DNA of 64,000 nucleotides from Streptomyces sp. DH12 (GCF_020873895.1 NZ_JAHWGT010000034.1:1-64000); one strand, 5' to 3'; positions 8,791 to 18,088 are shown, counted from the first letter of the stretch. A program made the numbers and translations. The notes: generated by a model not told the origin, from the sequence alone.

Positions 8791-9885
8791 GTGTCCGTGG
8801 TCGGCAGCTTGCGCAAGGTGGCCCGCCTCGCCCGCGGCGGGCGCCGGGTGGACCTCAGCCACCCCGCGAGGTCACCGCTCGGCAGCGCGGTCGTCAACTG
8901 CGTCGTCTACCGGGGCGGGGTGCGGCAGGAGTGCGCGGAGGGTGTCGCGGAAGCCGTGCGGCGGGTGCGGAAGCAGGGCGACGGGTTCGTGTGGCTGGGC
9001 CTGCACGAACCGGCCGGGGAGGAGATCGCGGAGGTCGCCGAACTGTTCGGGTTGCACCCGCTCGCCGTCGAGGACGCGGTCCACGCCCACCAGCGGCCCA
9101 AGGTGGAGCAGTACGAGGACGTGCTGTTCGCCGTCTTCAAGACCGTCACCTACGTCGAGCACGAGGCGCTCACCTCCGTGAGCGAGGTGGTCGACACGGG
9201 TGAGCTGATGGTCTTCACGGGCCCGGACTTCGTCGTCACGGTCCGGCACGGCCGCCACGGCTCGCTGGGGCCGCTGCGCGAGGCGCTGGAAGCCCTCCCC
9301 GAACAGCTGGCCAAGGGACCTTCGGCGGTGCTGCACGCCATCGCCGACCACGTCGTCGACGAGTACCTGGCGACCGTCGAGGCGGTGCAGGGGGACATCG
9401 ACCAGGTGGAGATCGACGTGTTCGCGCCGCGCGGCTCCAAGCCCGTCGACCCGGGCCGCATCTACCAGCTGAAGCGGGAACTCCTGGAGCTCAAGCGGGC
9501 CGTGGTCCCCCTCGGCCGCCCGCTGCACCTCCTGTCGGCGGGGACGAGCCGGGTGGTCGACCCGGAGATACGGGCCTACTTCCGTGACGTCGCCGACCAC
9601 CTGGCCCGCGTCACCGAGCAGATCCAGGGCATCGACAGCCTGGTCGACTCCATCCTCCAGGCACATCTGGCGCAGGTGACCGTCGCGCAGAACGAGGACA
9701 TGCGCAAGATCACCGCCTGGGCCGCGATCATCGCGGTGCCGACCATGGTGTGCGGGGTGTACGGCATGAACTTCGCCCACATGCCGGAGCTGCGCTGGCG
9801 CTTCGGCTACCCCCTGGCACTCGCCGTCATCGCCGCCGCCTGCCTCCTCATCCACCGCGGTTTCCGGCGCAACGGCTGGCTGTGA
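8791..9885 (+). CDS. corA: CorA-family divalent cation transporter
   Basis: A 364-residue magnesium/cobalt channel of the CorA family. A long N-terminal cytosolic funnel is followed by two C-terminal membrane helices, the first ending in the signature YGMNF at residues 324-328. Helical segments such as EQIQGIDSLVDSILQAHLAQVTVAQNEDMRKITAW lead into the pore. The GTG at 8791 is preferred because GGAGG lies five bases upstream; a GTG 27 bp earlier has no such site. It is a single gene following the cobalamin-type importer, so cobalt supply is a tempting link, but CorA most often carries magnesium and nothing in the sequence decides. Confidence 0.92.
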   Translation: MSVVGSLRKVARLARGGRRVDLSHPARSPLGSAVVNCVVYRGGVRQECAEGVAEAVRRVRKQGDGFVWLGLHEPAGEEIAEVAELFGLHPLAVEDAVHAHQRPKVEQYEDVLFAVFKTVTYVEHEALTSVSEVVDTGELMVFTGPDFVVTVRHGRHGSLGPLREALEALPEQLAKGPSAVLHAIADHVVDEYLATVEAVQGDIDQVEIDVFAPRGSKPVDPGRIYQLKRELLELKRAVVPLGRPLHLLSAGTSRVVDPEIRAYFRDVADHLARVTEQIQGIDSLVDSILQAHLAQVTVAQNEDMRKITAWAAIIAVPTMVCGVYGMNFAHMPELRWRFGYPLALAVIAAACLLIHRGFRRNGWL

Positions 9886-9950
9886 CGCCCCTACCCGCCG
9901 GTACCCGTTTCCGCGCGTGCGGCGGGGGCAGGCGGCCACGGGAGGAAGAC

Positions 9951-10790
9951 ATGAACACACGTACGTTCTCGTTGCCCGGCCGGACGTCGGCGCGCGGCGC
10001 GGCGAAGGGCTCGGCGGTCGGTGTCGCGGCGCGGTGGGGGCTCGCCGCCAGGGGTGTTCTGTACGTGCTCATCGGGCTGCTCGCCCTGCGGATCGCGTTC
10101 GGCGAGGGCGACGAGCAGGCCGACCGCGGTGGTGCGCTCGCCGAGCTGTCGCAGCAGCCGATGGGCTCGCCCCTGCTGTGGGCCGTCGGCGTGGGCCTGG
10201 TGGGCATGGCCCTGTGGCGGCTCTCGGAGGCCGTCTTCGGCGCGGCGGGCGAAGGCGGGCACAAGGCCCGCAAACGTCTGATGTCGGCGGCCCGCTGCGT
10301 CTTCTACGGTTTCGTCGCCTACTCGGTGCTGGCGTTCGCCGGCGGCGAGGGCGGCAGCGGGAGCGGCTCGGGCGACCGGCAGTCCGAGGACGTCACCGCA
10401 CGGGCCCTCGACCTGCCCGGCGGCCGGTGGATCGTGGGGCTGGCCGGGCTCGGCATCGTCGCCGCCGGGCTGTGGATGGCCACCCGCGCGGCGCTGCGCA
10501 AGTACCGCAAGCACCTGAGGACCGGCACGATGTCGCACCGGGCCCGGCGCTTCACGGACGTGACCGGGGTGGGCGGCGGTGTGGCGCGCGGCGCCGTGTT
10601 CGCGGTGGTCGGCGTCTTCATCGTACGCGCCGCCCTGACGTACGAGCCGGACGAGGCGAAGGGGCTGGACGACGCCCTGCGGTCGTTCGCCACCACGCCG
10701 GTCGGCCCGTGGCTGCTGGTGCTGGTGGCGTCGGGGCTGACGCTGTTCGGACTGTTCTCGTTCGCGATGGCGCGGTGGCGCCGGGTGTGA
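9951..10790 (+). CDS. DUF1206 membrane protein
   Basis: A 279-residue integral membrane protein made of three repeated DUF1206 units, each with two helices. Repeat signatures are ARWGLAARGVLYVLIGLLALRIAF near residue 25, AARCVFYGFVAYSVLAFAGG near 110 and VARGAVFAVVGVFIVRAALTY near 210. A Gly/Ser-rich loop separates units two and three. The ATG follows a GGAGGAAG ribosome-binding site. The biochemical role of the family is not known; such genes are frequent beside stress genes in actinomycetes. A strong terminator follows. Confidence 0.85.
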   Translation: MNTRTFSLPGRTSARGAAKGSAVGVAARWGLAARGVLYVLIGLLALRIAFGEGDEQADRGGALAELSQQPMGSPLLWAVGVGLVGMALWRLSEAVFGAAGEGGHKARKRLMSAARCVFYGFVAYSVLAFAGGEGGSGSGSGDRQSEDVTARALDLPGGRWIVGLAGLGIVAAGLWMATRAALRKYRKHLRTGTMSHRARRFTDVTGVGGGVARGAVFAVVGVFIVRAALTYEPDEAKGLDDALRSFATTPVGPWLLVLVASGLTLFGLFSFAMARWRRV

Positions 10791-10813
10791 CCCGCGGACC
10801 CGGCACCGCGCGC

Positions 10814-10845
10814 GAGGGGCCCGGCCGTCGACGGCCGGGCCCCTC
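10814..10845. terminator. Perfect inverted repeat between convergent genes
   Basis: A GC-rich hairpin with no mismatches: left arm GAGGGGCCCGGCCGT, right arm its complement, and almost no loop. It sits 24 bp after the DUF1206 stop and faces the DUF1360 gene, so it probably ends both transcripts. Confidence 0.75.
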
Positions 10846-10906
10846 CGCTTCCCCACCTCGCCCCCTCGGCCGCCCCGCGGGACGCCGCCGGACGGGGCGG
10901 ACTGGC

Positions 10907-11407
10907 TCATTCCCCGCCCGTGACCTTGTCCATCAGTCCGCTGTAGGCCAGCTGGAGGGCGTCCGCCCCGGCCAGGGACGCCATGACGGCCGTGACGGTG
11001 CGGGTCGCCCGCGGCCATACGCAGCGACCCGCGGTCAGCGCGGTGCCGACCCACAGGCTCATGCAGAACGGGCAGGTCAGCAGCTCGCCGACGGTGTGGC
11101 GGTGCCCCTCCCGCGATTCCTCGCTGACCTCGGCCGGCCCCTGCGGACCCTGGTAGGTGGTGAAGGGGGCGCGCAGCGGGCTGGTGACCGCGCCCTTCGT
11201 CACGAGCCTGCTGAAGCGGAAGGTGGCGACCGCCGTGAGGGCGATGTCCAGGGCGTCGTGCCGTTCGGGCAGCCGGCCGCGGCTCCGGATGAGCGCGGCC
11301 CACGCCCCGGCGTACGCCGCGTACCCGGCCATCGCGGCCGTGTACCCGCCGAGCGGCCGCTCGGCCTCTCCCTCGTAGGTCTCCCTGATGTCCTCGGCTG
11401 CGCCCAC
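10907..11407 (-). CDS. DUF1360 family protein
   Basis: A 166-residue conserved protein of the DUF1360 type. It contains GGYTAAMAGYAAYAGAWAAL near residue 20, DIALTAVATFRFSRLVTKGAVTSPLRAPFT in the middle, and a CPFCMSLWVG motif near residue 112 that could bind metal or form a disulfide next to a membrane segment. The GTG start has GGAGAGGGG upstream. A weak sigma-B-like element (GTTT, 15 bp, GGGCAC) lies at 11571-11595 on the same strand. The function is unknown; relatives appear in sporulating and stress-tolerant bacteria. Confidence 0.75.
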   Translation of the reverse strand: MGAAEDIRETYEGEAERPLGGYTAAMAGYAAYAGAWAALIRSRGRLPERHDALDIALTAVATFRFSRLVTKGAVTSPLRAPFTTYQGPQGPAEVSEESREGHRHTVGELLTCPFCMSLWVGTALTAGRCVWPRATRTVTAVMASLAGADALQLAYSGLMDKVTGGE

Positions 11408-11570
11408 CAGTGCCCCTCTCCTCGTTCCGGGCGGCGGAGTCTCCGCGCGCCCTGCTGTCCGGCCGCCCCGTCCCTGACCGGGCCCGGGCGGACTGCGGCC
11501 CGGGTGCCCGCGCCCGGCGCGGACACGGTCCGGACGGGCGGGGGCGGTGCCCGCGGCCCGCCTCTCCCCG

Positions 11571-11595
11571 GTGCCCATGGCGGGTGCGGACAAAC
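11571..11595 (-). promoter_or_regulatory. Weak sigma-B-like promoter candidate
   Basis: GTTT, 15-bp spacer, GGGCAC on the minus strand, one base off the Streptomyces sigma-B consensus GNNT-N14-16-GGGTAC. It lies about 165 bp upstream of the DUF1360 start. Weak alone; listed because better matches recur in the window. Confidence 0.25.
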
Positions 11596-11651
11596 GGAAC
11601 CGGCGGGGCCTGCTTCGCGGCGCCGCACCGGCGGCCCGCCGGCCCGCCGCG

Positions 11652-11984
11652 TCAGCGGAAGGCCAGGGCCCACCAGGTGCCCGCGCACAGGGAGACGGCG
11701 GCGAGGAGGGCCGCGGCGCCGGCACACAGGAGGCGCCGGCGCAGCCTGCGGTAGTGAGCGGCGTACTCCTCGCGCAGTTCCCCGCGGCGGTCGGCGGTCC
11801 TGCGCCACAGCCGCGCCGACCGTTCCACGCGGTCCTCCGCGTAGAGCCGGACCACCTCCTCGTGCTGCGCGGTGCTCAGCCACGGCATGCGGCCCGCGAA
11901 CACCTCGCCCTGCGCGCGGGCCTCGCGCGAGTGCGCCCGGTGGAGCGGACGGCCCTCGCGGCGCGCGGCGCGGTGTGCCGTCAC
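11652..11984 (-). CDS. Small membrane protein coupled to ctaD
   Basis: A 110-residue protein whose GTG start overlaps the stop of the upstream oxidase gene (GTGA), so it is translationally coupled to it. The first 80 residues are rich in Arg and Glu and look helical ([37 protein letters not shown], about 45-80). One membrane helix, about 86-105, ends the protein. I do not recognise a named family. Position suggests a small accessory or assembly subunit of the orphan oxidase. Confidence 0.65.
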   Translation of the reverse strand: MTAHRAARREGRPLHRAHSREARAQGEVFAGRMPWLSTAQHEEVVRLYAEDRVERSARLWRRTADRRGELREEYAAHYRRLRRRLLCAGAAALLAAVSLCAGTWWALAFR

Positions 11985-13744
11985 GGCCGGTCGCCCCGCT
12001 CGTCCCGCTCGCCCGGCTCGTCCCGCTGGTCCCGGTCGGACGCGGGTGCCACGCCCATGCCGGGTTCGATGACGTCGCGGCGTCCGCCGGTGTCGGCCGC
12101 CACCAGCCGGGAGATCGCCGGGTGGTGCAGGTCGAACGCGGGGGACTCGGAGCGGATCTGCGGCATGGTGAGGAAGTTGTGGCGGGGCGGCGGGCAGGAG
12201 GTCGCCCATTCGAGGGAGCGGCCGTAGCCCCAGGGGTCGTCGACGTCGACCCGCTTGCCGACCTTGGCGGTCTTCCACACGTTGTAGAGGAACGGCAGCG
12301 TGGAGATGCCGAGCAGGAACGCGCCGATGGAGGAGAGGGTGTTGAGGCCGGTGAAGCCGTCGGCGGCGAGGTAGTCGGCGTACCGGCGGGGCATGCCCTC
12401 GGCGCCCAGCCAGTGCTGGACGAGGAAGGTGAGGTGGAAGCCGACGAAGAGGGTCCAGAAGTGGATCTTGCCGAGCCGTTCGTCGAGCATCGTGCCGGTC
12501 ATCTTCGGCCACCAGAAGTGGAATCCCGCGAACATCGCGAACACGATCGTCCCGAACAGCACGTAGTGGAAGTGCGCGACGACGAAGTACGAGTCGGTGA
12601 CGTGCCAGTCCAGGGGCGGGGAGCCGAGGATGACCCCGGTCAGGCCGCCGAAGAGGAACGTCACGAGGAAGCCGACCGACCACAGCATCGGCGTCTCGAA
12701 GCTGATCGACCCCTTCCACATGGTGCCGATCCAGTTGAAGAACTTCACCCCGGTCGGCACGGCGATGAGGAAGGTCATGAAGGAGAAGAAGGGCAGCAGC
12801 ACCGCGCCCGTGGCGAACATGTGGTGCGCCCACACCGTCGCCGACAGGCCCGTGATGGCGATGGTGGCCCCCACCAGGCCGATGTAGCCGAACAGCGGCT
12901 TGCGGCAGAAGACCGGGATGACCTCGCTGACCACGCCGAAGAACGGCAGGGCCAGGATGTACACCTCCGGGTGGCCGAAGAACCAGAACAGGTGCTGCCA
13001 CAGCAGCGCGCCGCCGTTGTCCGGGTCGAACACCTGCGCGCCGAACCGCCGGTCCGCCTCCAGGGCGAAGAGGGCGGCGGCGAGGACCGGGAAGGCCAGG
13101 AGCACCAGGACCGAGGTCAGGAGCACGTTCCAGGTGAAGATCGGCATCCGGAACATCGTCATGCCCGGCGCCCGCATGCAGATGATCGTCGTCATGAAGT
13201 TGACCGCGCCGAGGATCGTGCCGAAGCCGGACAGGGCGAGCCCCATGATCCACATGTCGCCGCCCACGTACGGAGTGCGCTCCCCGCCGCTGAGCGGGGT
13301 GTAGGCGGTCCAGCCGAAGTCCGCCGTCCCCTGCGGGGTGAGCAGGCCGGCGACGACGATGAGGCCGCCGAAGAGGAACAGCCAGTACGAGAACATGTTC
13401 AGCCGCGGGAAGGCGACATCCGGCGACCCGATCTGCAACGGCATGATCGCGTTGGCGAAACCCGCGAAGGTCGGCGTCGCGAACAGCAGCAGCATGACCG
13501 TGCCGTGCAGCGTGAACGCCTGGTTGTACTGCTCGGCGGAGACGAGCTGCAGGCCGGGGCGGGCCAGCTCCGCGCGGATCACGAGGGCCAGCAGGCCGCC
13601 GAAGAGGAAGAACGCGAACGACGTGATCAGGTACAGGTGCCCGATCTTCTTGTGGTCGGTCGTCGTCAGCCAGTCGACGGCGATGTGCCCCCACCCCCTC
13701 CCCTTCACGGGGACCAGCGTGGTCGGCTCGGTGGTCATGGTCAT
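11981..13744 (-). CDS. ctaD: Cytochrome c oxidase subunit I (CtaD)
   Basis: A 587-residue haem-copper oxidase subunit I with twelve predicted helices. Landmarks are [16 protein letters not shown] at the start, [30 protein letters not shown], the copper/tyrosine segment [24 protein letters not shown] with the Cu-B histidines, and [19 protein letters not shown] with the haem ligands. The ATG at 13744 has a GAGG site 5 bp upstream. This copy is not beside ctaC, ctaE or qcr genes; instead it is followed by a coupled 110-residue protein, with CtaG and DUF2243 genes upstream. It is therefore probably a secondary aa3 oxidase subunit that shares subunits encoded elsewhere, or is used under special conditions. 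Confidence 0.93.
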   Translation of the reverse strand: MTMTTEPTTLVPVKGRGWGHIAVDWLTTTDHKKIGHLYLITSFAFFLFGGLLALVIRAELARPGLQLVSAEQYNQAFTLHGTVMLLLFATPTFAGFANAIMPLQIGSPDVAFPRLNMFSYWLFLFGGLIVVAGLLTPQGTADFGWTAYTPLSGGERTPYVGGDMWIMGLALSGFGTILGAVNFMTTIICMRAPGMTMFRMPIFTWNVLLTSVLVLLAFPVLAAALFALEADRRFGAQVFDPDNGGALLWQHLFWFFGHPEVYILALPFFGVVSEVIPVFCRKPLFGYIGLVGATIAITGLSATVWAHHMFATGAVLLPFFSFMTFLIAVPTGVKFFNWIGTMWKGSISFETPMLWSVGFLVTFLFGGLTGVILGSPPLDWHVTDSYFVVAHFHYVLFGTIVFAMFAGFHFWWPKMTGTMLDERLGKIHFWTLFVGFHLTFLVQHWLGAEGMPRRYADYLAADGFTGLNTLSSIGAFLLGISTLPFLYNVWKTAKVGKRVDVDDPWGYGRSLEWATSCPPPRHNFLTMPQIRSESPAFDLHHPAISRLVAADTGGRRDVIEPGMGVAPASDRDQRDEPGERDERGDRP

Positions 13745-13912
13745 GCGGGACCTCATCCGGGCTGGAGGCGGGCAAGGGGCACGCGAGCGCGCGTACGGCA
13801 CGCGTCAGGGGCGCGGTGCTCACCGCCGACTTCCCCGATACGCATCGGTGACACCGTACTGATCGCCGCCTTTTCCGGCGTGGCTGCCGAGCCGTTTCGG
13901 TCACAAGACATC

Positions 13913-14749
13913 TCATGCGACTACCCGGGCGCGGCCGTTCGGCCGTGTCCGCAGCGCCCTCGCCCTGGCCCGCCCGGTGGCGGTGTACCATTGGACCGCG
14001 AGCGTGACGGCGAGGGCCGCCTCGACCAGGTCGCCGCCGTAGTACATGAGCTGCGCCCCGGTGTGCAGGTCGGCCGCGGCGTAGGCGGTGCCGGGCGGCG
14101 GGGCGGCGTACAAGCTCTTGGCGAGGACCGCGTGGGCGGCGCCGGCGGCCAGCAGCGTCCCGCCGCGTACGGCGAGGCCGAACCGGCGACGCGCCGGGTC
14201 GAGCTGGCAGACGGCGAGCGTGAACAGCGTCCCGGCCGCCAGGACGTGGACGTGCACGAGGACGTGCGGCAGCGTCTCGCGCTGGGTGGTGGCGAACAGG
14301 TCGCTGCGGTACAGCACCCACAACCCGCCGAGGTCCAGGAGCGCCGCCACCGGCGGGAGGACGAGCAGGCCGACCGGGCCCGAGTGGAGCAGGGCGAGCA
14401 GGCGGCGCCGGGCCGGGCCGGGCGGCAGGAGGCGCAGGGCGAGCGTGAGGGGGCGGGCGAGGACGAACAGCAGCGGGGCCGCCATGCCGACGACCAGGTG
14501 CTGGGCCATGTGCGCCGTGAAGGGCCCGCCCGGCAGGTCCCCCACCGCCGCCCAGGCCAGCGCGGCGCCGCCGCAGGCGAAGGACGCGTCCCGGGCCCGG
14601 GGCCAGGCGTCCCCGCGGCGGCGCAGCCGGGCGGTGGCCCACAGGTACGCGAGGGCGGCCAGCACGGCCGCGGTGGCCGTCAGTTGCTCCGGCAGGCCGG
14701 GGCCGGCGTGGGCGGCGACCGGCCCGGTGTGCCCGTGCAGCGGCGTCAC
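13913..14749 (-). CDS. ctaG: Cytochrome c oxidase assembly protein (caa3_CtaG family)
   Basis: A 278-residue membrane protein with about seven helices, of the Bacillus-type CtaG family involved in caa3 oxidase and copper assembly. Characteristic segments are FTAHMAQHLVVGMAAPLLFVLARPLTLALRLLPP and the His-rich LPHVLVHVHVLAAGTLFTLAV. Its GTG overlaps the stop of the DUF2243 gene and has a GGGGGAGGGGG site, so the pair is coupled. It precedes ctaD by 168 bp on the same strand, which supports a role in assembling that oxidase. Confidence 0.85.
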   Translation of the reverse strand: MTPLHGHTGPVAAHAGPGLPEQLTATAAVLAALAYLWATARLRRRGDAWPRARDASFACGGAALAWAAVGDLPGGPFTAHMAQHLVVGMAAPLLFVLARPLTLALRLLPPGPARRRLLALLHSGPVGLLVLPPVAALLDLGGLWVLYRSDLFATTQRETLPHVLVHVHVLAAGTLFTLAVCQLDPARRRFGLAVRGGTLLAAGAAHAVLAKSLYAAPPPGTAYAAADLHTGAQLMYYGGDLVEAALAVTLAVQWYTATGRARARALRTRPNGRARVVA

Positions 14750-15321
14750 GCGCCCCCTCCCCCACGGCCGGAGGGGCCGTCCGGGCGGTGCGCCGAGGGG
14801 CCGTCCGGGCGGCGGTCCGTACGGTGGCCGGGGCGGCGGTCCGTACGGTTGCCGGTGCGGTGGGCGCGCACGGCGAGAGCGGCGCCGACGAGGAGCAGGA
14901 GCAGACCGGCGAGGTTCCACGCCCAGTCGTAGGGGGTGACGTCCACGCCGTAGCGGATCTGGTGCACCCGCAGCACCTTGTGGTCGACGAGCCCGTCGAA
15001 CAGCTGGAACCCGCCCAGGCCGAGGAAGAACCCGGACCAGGCGTGGGCGCGGGCGAGGGCCCCGCGGCGGCGCAGGTCGGCCAGGAGGAAGAAGCCCGCG
15101 ACGAGGCCGAGCAGTTCCGCCGTGTGGAGCAGCCCGTCGGAGAGCAGGCCGATCCGGGGCGTGGAGCGGTCGTAGAAGTGGTGCCAGGCCAGGATCTGGT
15201 GGAAGACGATCTCGTCCACCGCCGCCATCACGGCCGCTCCGAGGAGCGCGCTGACGGCCGTCGAGGCCCGGGGGCTCGCCGGCTCCCGGTGGGTGGTGGG
15301 GGGCGGAGCCTGCCGGCTCAT
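14746..15321 (-). CDS. DUF2243 membrane protein
   Basis: A 191-residue protein with four predicted helices and the DUF2243 signatures DEIVFHQILAWHHFYD (about 35-50) and FDGLVDHKVLRVHQIR (about 108-123); the paired histidines suggest metal or haem binding. The C-terminal 40 residues are a repetitive Arg/Gly/Pro/Asp tail (HRTDRRPDGPS-type units) encoded by short direct DNA repeats at about 14770-14850. It is coupled to ctaG by a GTGA overlap. DUF2243 and CtaG genes are frequent neighbours in bacteria; the molecular role is unknown. Confidence 0.8.
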   Translation of the reverse strand: MSRQAPPPTTHREPASPRASTAVSALLGAAVMAAVDEIVFHQILAWHHFYDRSTPRIGLLSDGLLHTAELLGLVAGFFLLADLRRRGALARAHAWSGFFLGLGGFQLFDGLVDHKVLRVHQIRYGVDVTPYDWAWNLAGLLLLLVGAALAVRAHRTGNRTDRRPGHRTDRRPDGPSAHRPDGPSGRGGGGA

Positions 15322-15534
15322 GGGTTCCTGCCTTTCTGCCCGGCGGGGAGGGCCGCCACGGGCGAGGAGGGGGTGCCGGGACCATGTACCCCGGCCGGGA
15401 GGTGTCCGACCGGCGGACCGGACGTGTGTGCGCCGCCGGCGGGCGGCCCGGGGCCGTCCGGGTGGTGTGCGACGACCCGCCGTTGCGCGAGGCGCCCGGG
15501 TGGCTAGGGATGACCACGCCCCCGCACCTGTGCT

Positions 15535-15559
15535 GTTCCATCGGCGCCATCCGGGGTAC
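15535..15559 (+). promoter_or_regulatory. Sigma-B-type promoter of ferritin-like gene
   Basis: GTTC, 15-bp spacer, GGGTAC: a full match to the Streptomyces sigma-B consensus (GNNT-N14-16-GGGTAC/T). The predicted transcription start near 15566 gives a 25-nt leader containing AAGGAGG before the ATG at 15591. Match and spacing are seen in the sequence; use by sigma-B is inferred. Confidence 0.6.
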
Positions 15560-15590
15560 CCAGCCGTGCAACCCCGACAAGGAGGCGCGA

Positions 15591-16790
15591 ATGACCTTCA
15601 ACCCCCTGCAACAGCGTGGTATCCCGCTGGACCGCCAGCTGCGGAACTGGCGGGAGCTGAACGTGGCTCCCATCGACCCCGACCACTGCGACCCGTACAC
15701 ACGGTGCCGCATCATCACGATGAACGGCATCGAGGTCGAGGCGATCCTCTTCAGCCACCAGTTGGCGCGGAACACCGTCGACCCGGAGGTGAAGCGCCAG
15801 TTGGCGCAGACCCGCTACATCGAGGCGCAGCAGCAGAAGGTGGTCAACTGGCTGCTGCCCGGCGTGTCGTCGGTGCTGGAGACGACCATCGCCTACGAGC
15901 AGGTCGCCGTGGACCTCACCGCGTGGGTGGCCCGGATGGAGCCCGACCCGTACCTGAAGCAGGCGTACCAGTTCGGCGTGCTGGAGGACTTCGACCACCT
16001 GTACCGGTACGCGAACCTGTACGAGATGATCGAGCACCGCAAGGCCGAGTCGATCGTCGACAACCTCACCGAGGTCATCCCGGGCCGGCCCACGAAGTAC
16101 CACCACCGCCACCCGTTCGACAACGTGCGCGACCCCTACGACCGCGAGACCACCGACCCGCTGTCGAAGCTGCACGCCCTGACGATCATGTCGGCCGAGC
16201 AGCAGACCATGAACTTCTACATGAACACCGGCCCCACCTACATGGAGCCCATCGCCCGCCAGCTGTACCAGGAGATCGGGCTCATCGAGGAGGAGCACGT
16301 CACGCACTACGAGTCGCTCGTGGACCCGGGTGAGACGTGGTGGGAGCAGCTGGTCAACCACGAGTACAACGAGTGCTACCTGTACTACTCCTTCATGGAG
16401 CAGGAGAGCGACCCGAAGGTCAAGGCCATCTGGGAGCTGCACCTCAACATGGAGCTGGAGCACCTGCACCTGGCGTGCGACCTGATGCGCCGTCACGACG
16501 GCCGCGACCCGGAGTCCGTGCTGGCGCCGGAGCTGCCGAACGTCCTGACGTTCGAGCCGAACAAGGCGTACCTGCGGGAGCTGCTCGACACGCAGATGGA
16601 CCTGACGACGCTGGGCGCCGGTTACGTGCGGGAGGCGCACGAGCGGTTCGAGCAGATGCAGGCGGGGATCCACGGCGGCGAGGAACCGCCGAGCGAGCGG
16701 GTCATCACGCAGCACGACGAGATGTTCGGACGCGAGTACCGCGTCCAGACGGAGGGCGAGCACCCCGACCCCGCGATGCGCGAGAAGTAG
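15591..16790 (+). CDS. Ferritin-like domain protein
   Basis: A 399-residue protein rich in Glu/His helices of ferritin-like type. Candidate iron-ligand segments are LETTIAYEQVAVDL (about 99-112), SAEQQTMNFYMNTGPTYMEPIARQLYQEIGLIEEEHVTHYE (about 201-241) and NMELEHLHLACDLMRRHD. The EEEHVTHYE and YNECYLYYSFMEQE motifs resemble a diiron four-helix bundle. The ATG has AAGGAGG 6 bp upstream, and a sigma-B-type promoter precedes it. It is followed nine bases later by a hemerythrin gene, so the two are likely co-transcribed and may store or sense iron or oxygen under stress. The precise reaction is unknown. Confidence 0.75.
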   Translation: MTFNPLQQRGIPLDRQLRNWRELNVAPIDPDHCDPYTRCRIITMNGIEVEAILFSHQLARNTVDPEVKRQLAQTRYIEAQQQKVVNWLLPGVSSVLETTIAYEQVAVDLTAWVARMEPDPYLKQAYQFGVLEDFDHLYRYANLYEMIEHRKAESIVDNLTEVIPGRPTKYHHRHPFDNVRDPYDRETTDPLSKLHALTIMSAEQQTMNFYMNTGPTYMEPIARQLYQEIGLIEEEHVTHYESLVDPGETWWEQLVNHEYNECYLYYSFMEQESDPKVKAIWELHLNMELEHLHLACDLMRRHDGRDPESVLAPELPNVLTFEPNKAYLRELLDTQMDLTTLGAGYVREAHERFEQMQAGIHGGEEPPSERVITQHDEMFGREYRVQTEGEHPDPAMREK

Positions 16791-16799
16791 GAGGCCGGC

Positions 16800-17393
16800 A
16801 TGGACCGGATCGAGACCCCGCACGCCGGTGACGACCACGCCGCGGACGACGACGTGGTGTCCTTGCTGATGCGGCAGCACGGAGACATCCGCAACCTCTT
16901 CGACGAGGTCGAGCGGACCGCGGGCGACGAGCGGCGGGACGCCTTCCGCCGGCTGGTGCGCCTCCTCGCGGTGCACGAGACGGCGGAGGAGGAGGTCGTC
17001 CACCCCTTCGCGCGCCGCAACCTGCCCGGCGGCGAGGAGGTCGTCGAGGACCGGCTCGCCGAGGAGCGGGCGGCCAAGGAGACCCTGTCCGCGCTGGACG
17101 ACATGGACCCCGACGACCCGAAGTTCCTGCCGCGGCTGCTGGAACTGCGCATCGACGTGCAGGAGCACGCTCGGGCGGAGGAGCGCTACGAGTTCACCCA
17201 CCTCCGGCGCGGCGCGGACGCGTCGGCGCTGGCGTCCATGGCCAGGGGGGTCAAGGCCGCGGAGGCGATGGCGCCCACCCGGCCGCACCCCGGGGTCGAG
17301 TCGGCCGCGGCGAACATGGCGCTCGGCCCGGTCGCGGCTCTGATGGACCGGACGAGGGACGCGGTGCGCAAGGCGATGGGCAAGGACGGCTGA
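16800..17393 (+). CDS. Hemerythrin HHE domain protein
   Basis: A 197-residue protein with an N-terminal hemerythrin-like helical bundle (about residues 15-135). Visible ligand-type residues are His27 in LLMRQHGDI, His59 and Glu63 in AVHETAEEE, His68, and the later helix DVQEHARAEERYEF. Such proteins bind a diiron centre and sense or scavenge oxygen, NO or peroxide. The C-terminal third is Ala-rich, without a recognised domain. It lies in one probable operon with the ferritin-like gene and is followed by two strong hairpins. Confidence 0.88.
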   Translation: MDRIETPHAGDDHAADDDVVSLLMRQHGDIRNLFDEVERTAGDERRDAFRRLVRLLAVHETAEEEVVHPFARRNLPGGEEVVEDRLAEERAAKETLSALDDMDPDDPKFLPRLLELRIDVQEHARAEERYEFTHLRRGADASALASMARGVKAAEAMAPTRPHPGVESAAANMALGPVAALMDRTRDAVRKAMGKDG

Positions 17394-17400
17394 GCCGCGG

Positions 17401-17493
17401 GCGCGGCCGTGGCACGCTCACGGCCGCGCTCGCCGGTGCACGCGCGGACGCCGGCCCTCGACGGAGCCCCCGGGCCCGTCGAGGGCCGGCGTC
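17401..17493. terminator. Two consecutive strong hairpins
   Basis: The first hairpin has an 11-bp stem (GCGCGGCCGTG at 17401-17411 with its complement at 17419-17429). The second has a perfect 17-bp stem (17447-17463 with 17477-17493). They separate the hemerythrin gene from the convergent SPW-repeat gene and should terminate both. Confidence 0.8.
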
Positions 17494-17544
17494 TTCCCGT
17501 ACCGGGGGGCGTGCCCGCCCGGCTGCCGTGGGGCGGACGGGCGG

Positions 17545-18054
17545 TCAGTCGTCGGAGCGTTCCTGCCGGTGCTCGGGCTTCGGGTCGTCCGCCACGGCCG
17601 GGCGGTAGAGCACGAACGAGACGGCGGACAGGACGATCAGGACCGTCCCGGCCGCCACGTCGAAGACGTGCGCGCCGTCGGCGAAGACGACGGTGTCCTG
17701 CAGGCCCAGCAGCCAGGGCGAACCCACCAGCCAGGCGCCCGCCGCCAGCGTCAGCAGGTCCGCCCGGCGGCCGAGGTGCCACCGGAGGCGGGCCATCGCC
17801 GTGAAGACGACGACCATGCCGACGGCGAGCTCGTTGCGGTGCGCGTCCTTCGCCGTGTCGGGCTCCCCGGCCACCCAGGGGGCGACGAACAGGGCGATCG
17901 CGACCAGCCCCATCAGCAGGCTGATGATCTGATCGCGCTGGCCTTCCCGCAGTATCCGCCTGGCGGCCTCCGGCGTCGGCTGCCGGCCTCCCGCCGACGA
18001 GGTCGGGGTCCGTGCCGACGTCGCCGCCACAGTGGTTGTCGCTTTGTGTTCCAT
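17545..18054 (-). CDS. SPW-repeat membrane protein
   Basis: A 169-residue protein with a polar N-terminus (about 45 residues) and four membrane helices. Two SPW-type motifs occur: FVAPWVAGEP near residue 57 and LVGSPWLLGL near 110. The ATG has no ribosome-binding site. A sigma-B-like promoter (GTTT-N15-GGCTAC) ends only ten bases upstream, so the transcript is probably leaderless. The function is unknown; SPW proteins are common in actinobacterial stress regions. Confidence 0.8.
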   Translation of the reverse strand: MEHKATTTVAATSARTPTSSAGGRQPTPEAARRILREGQRDQIISLLMGLVAIALFVAPWVAGEPDTAKDAHRNELAVGMVVVFTAMARLRWHLGRRADLLTLAAGAWLVGSPWLLGLQDTVVFADGAHVFDVAAGTVLIVLSAVSFVLYRPAVADDPKPEHRQERSDD

Positions 18055-18063
18055 GCGCGTCGG

Positions 18064-18088
18064 GTAGCCCGCCCCACGGCGGGGAAAC
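18064..18088 (-). promoter_or_regulatory. Sigma-B-like promoter of SPW gene
   Basis: On the minus strand: GTTT, 15-bp spacer, GGCTAC (one mismatch to GGGTAC). The predicted start is within a few bases of the ATG at 18054, which fits the missing ribosome-binding site. Confidence 0.4.

Noticed and set aside
9917-14932. A 1671-codon open frame on the plus strand
   Set aside because: It crosses DUF1206, DUF1360, ctaD and ctaG in the wrong frame or antisense and gives low-complexity Arg/Pro/Gly sequence; the real genes explain the region.
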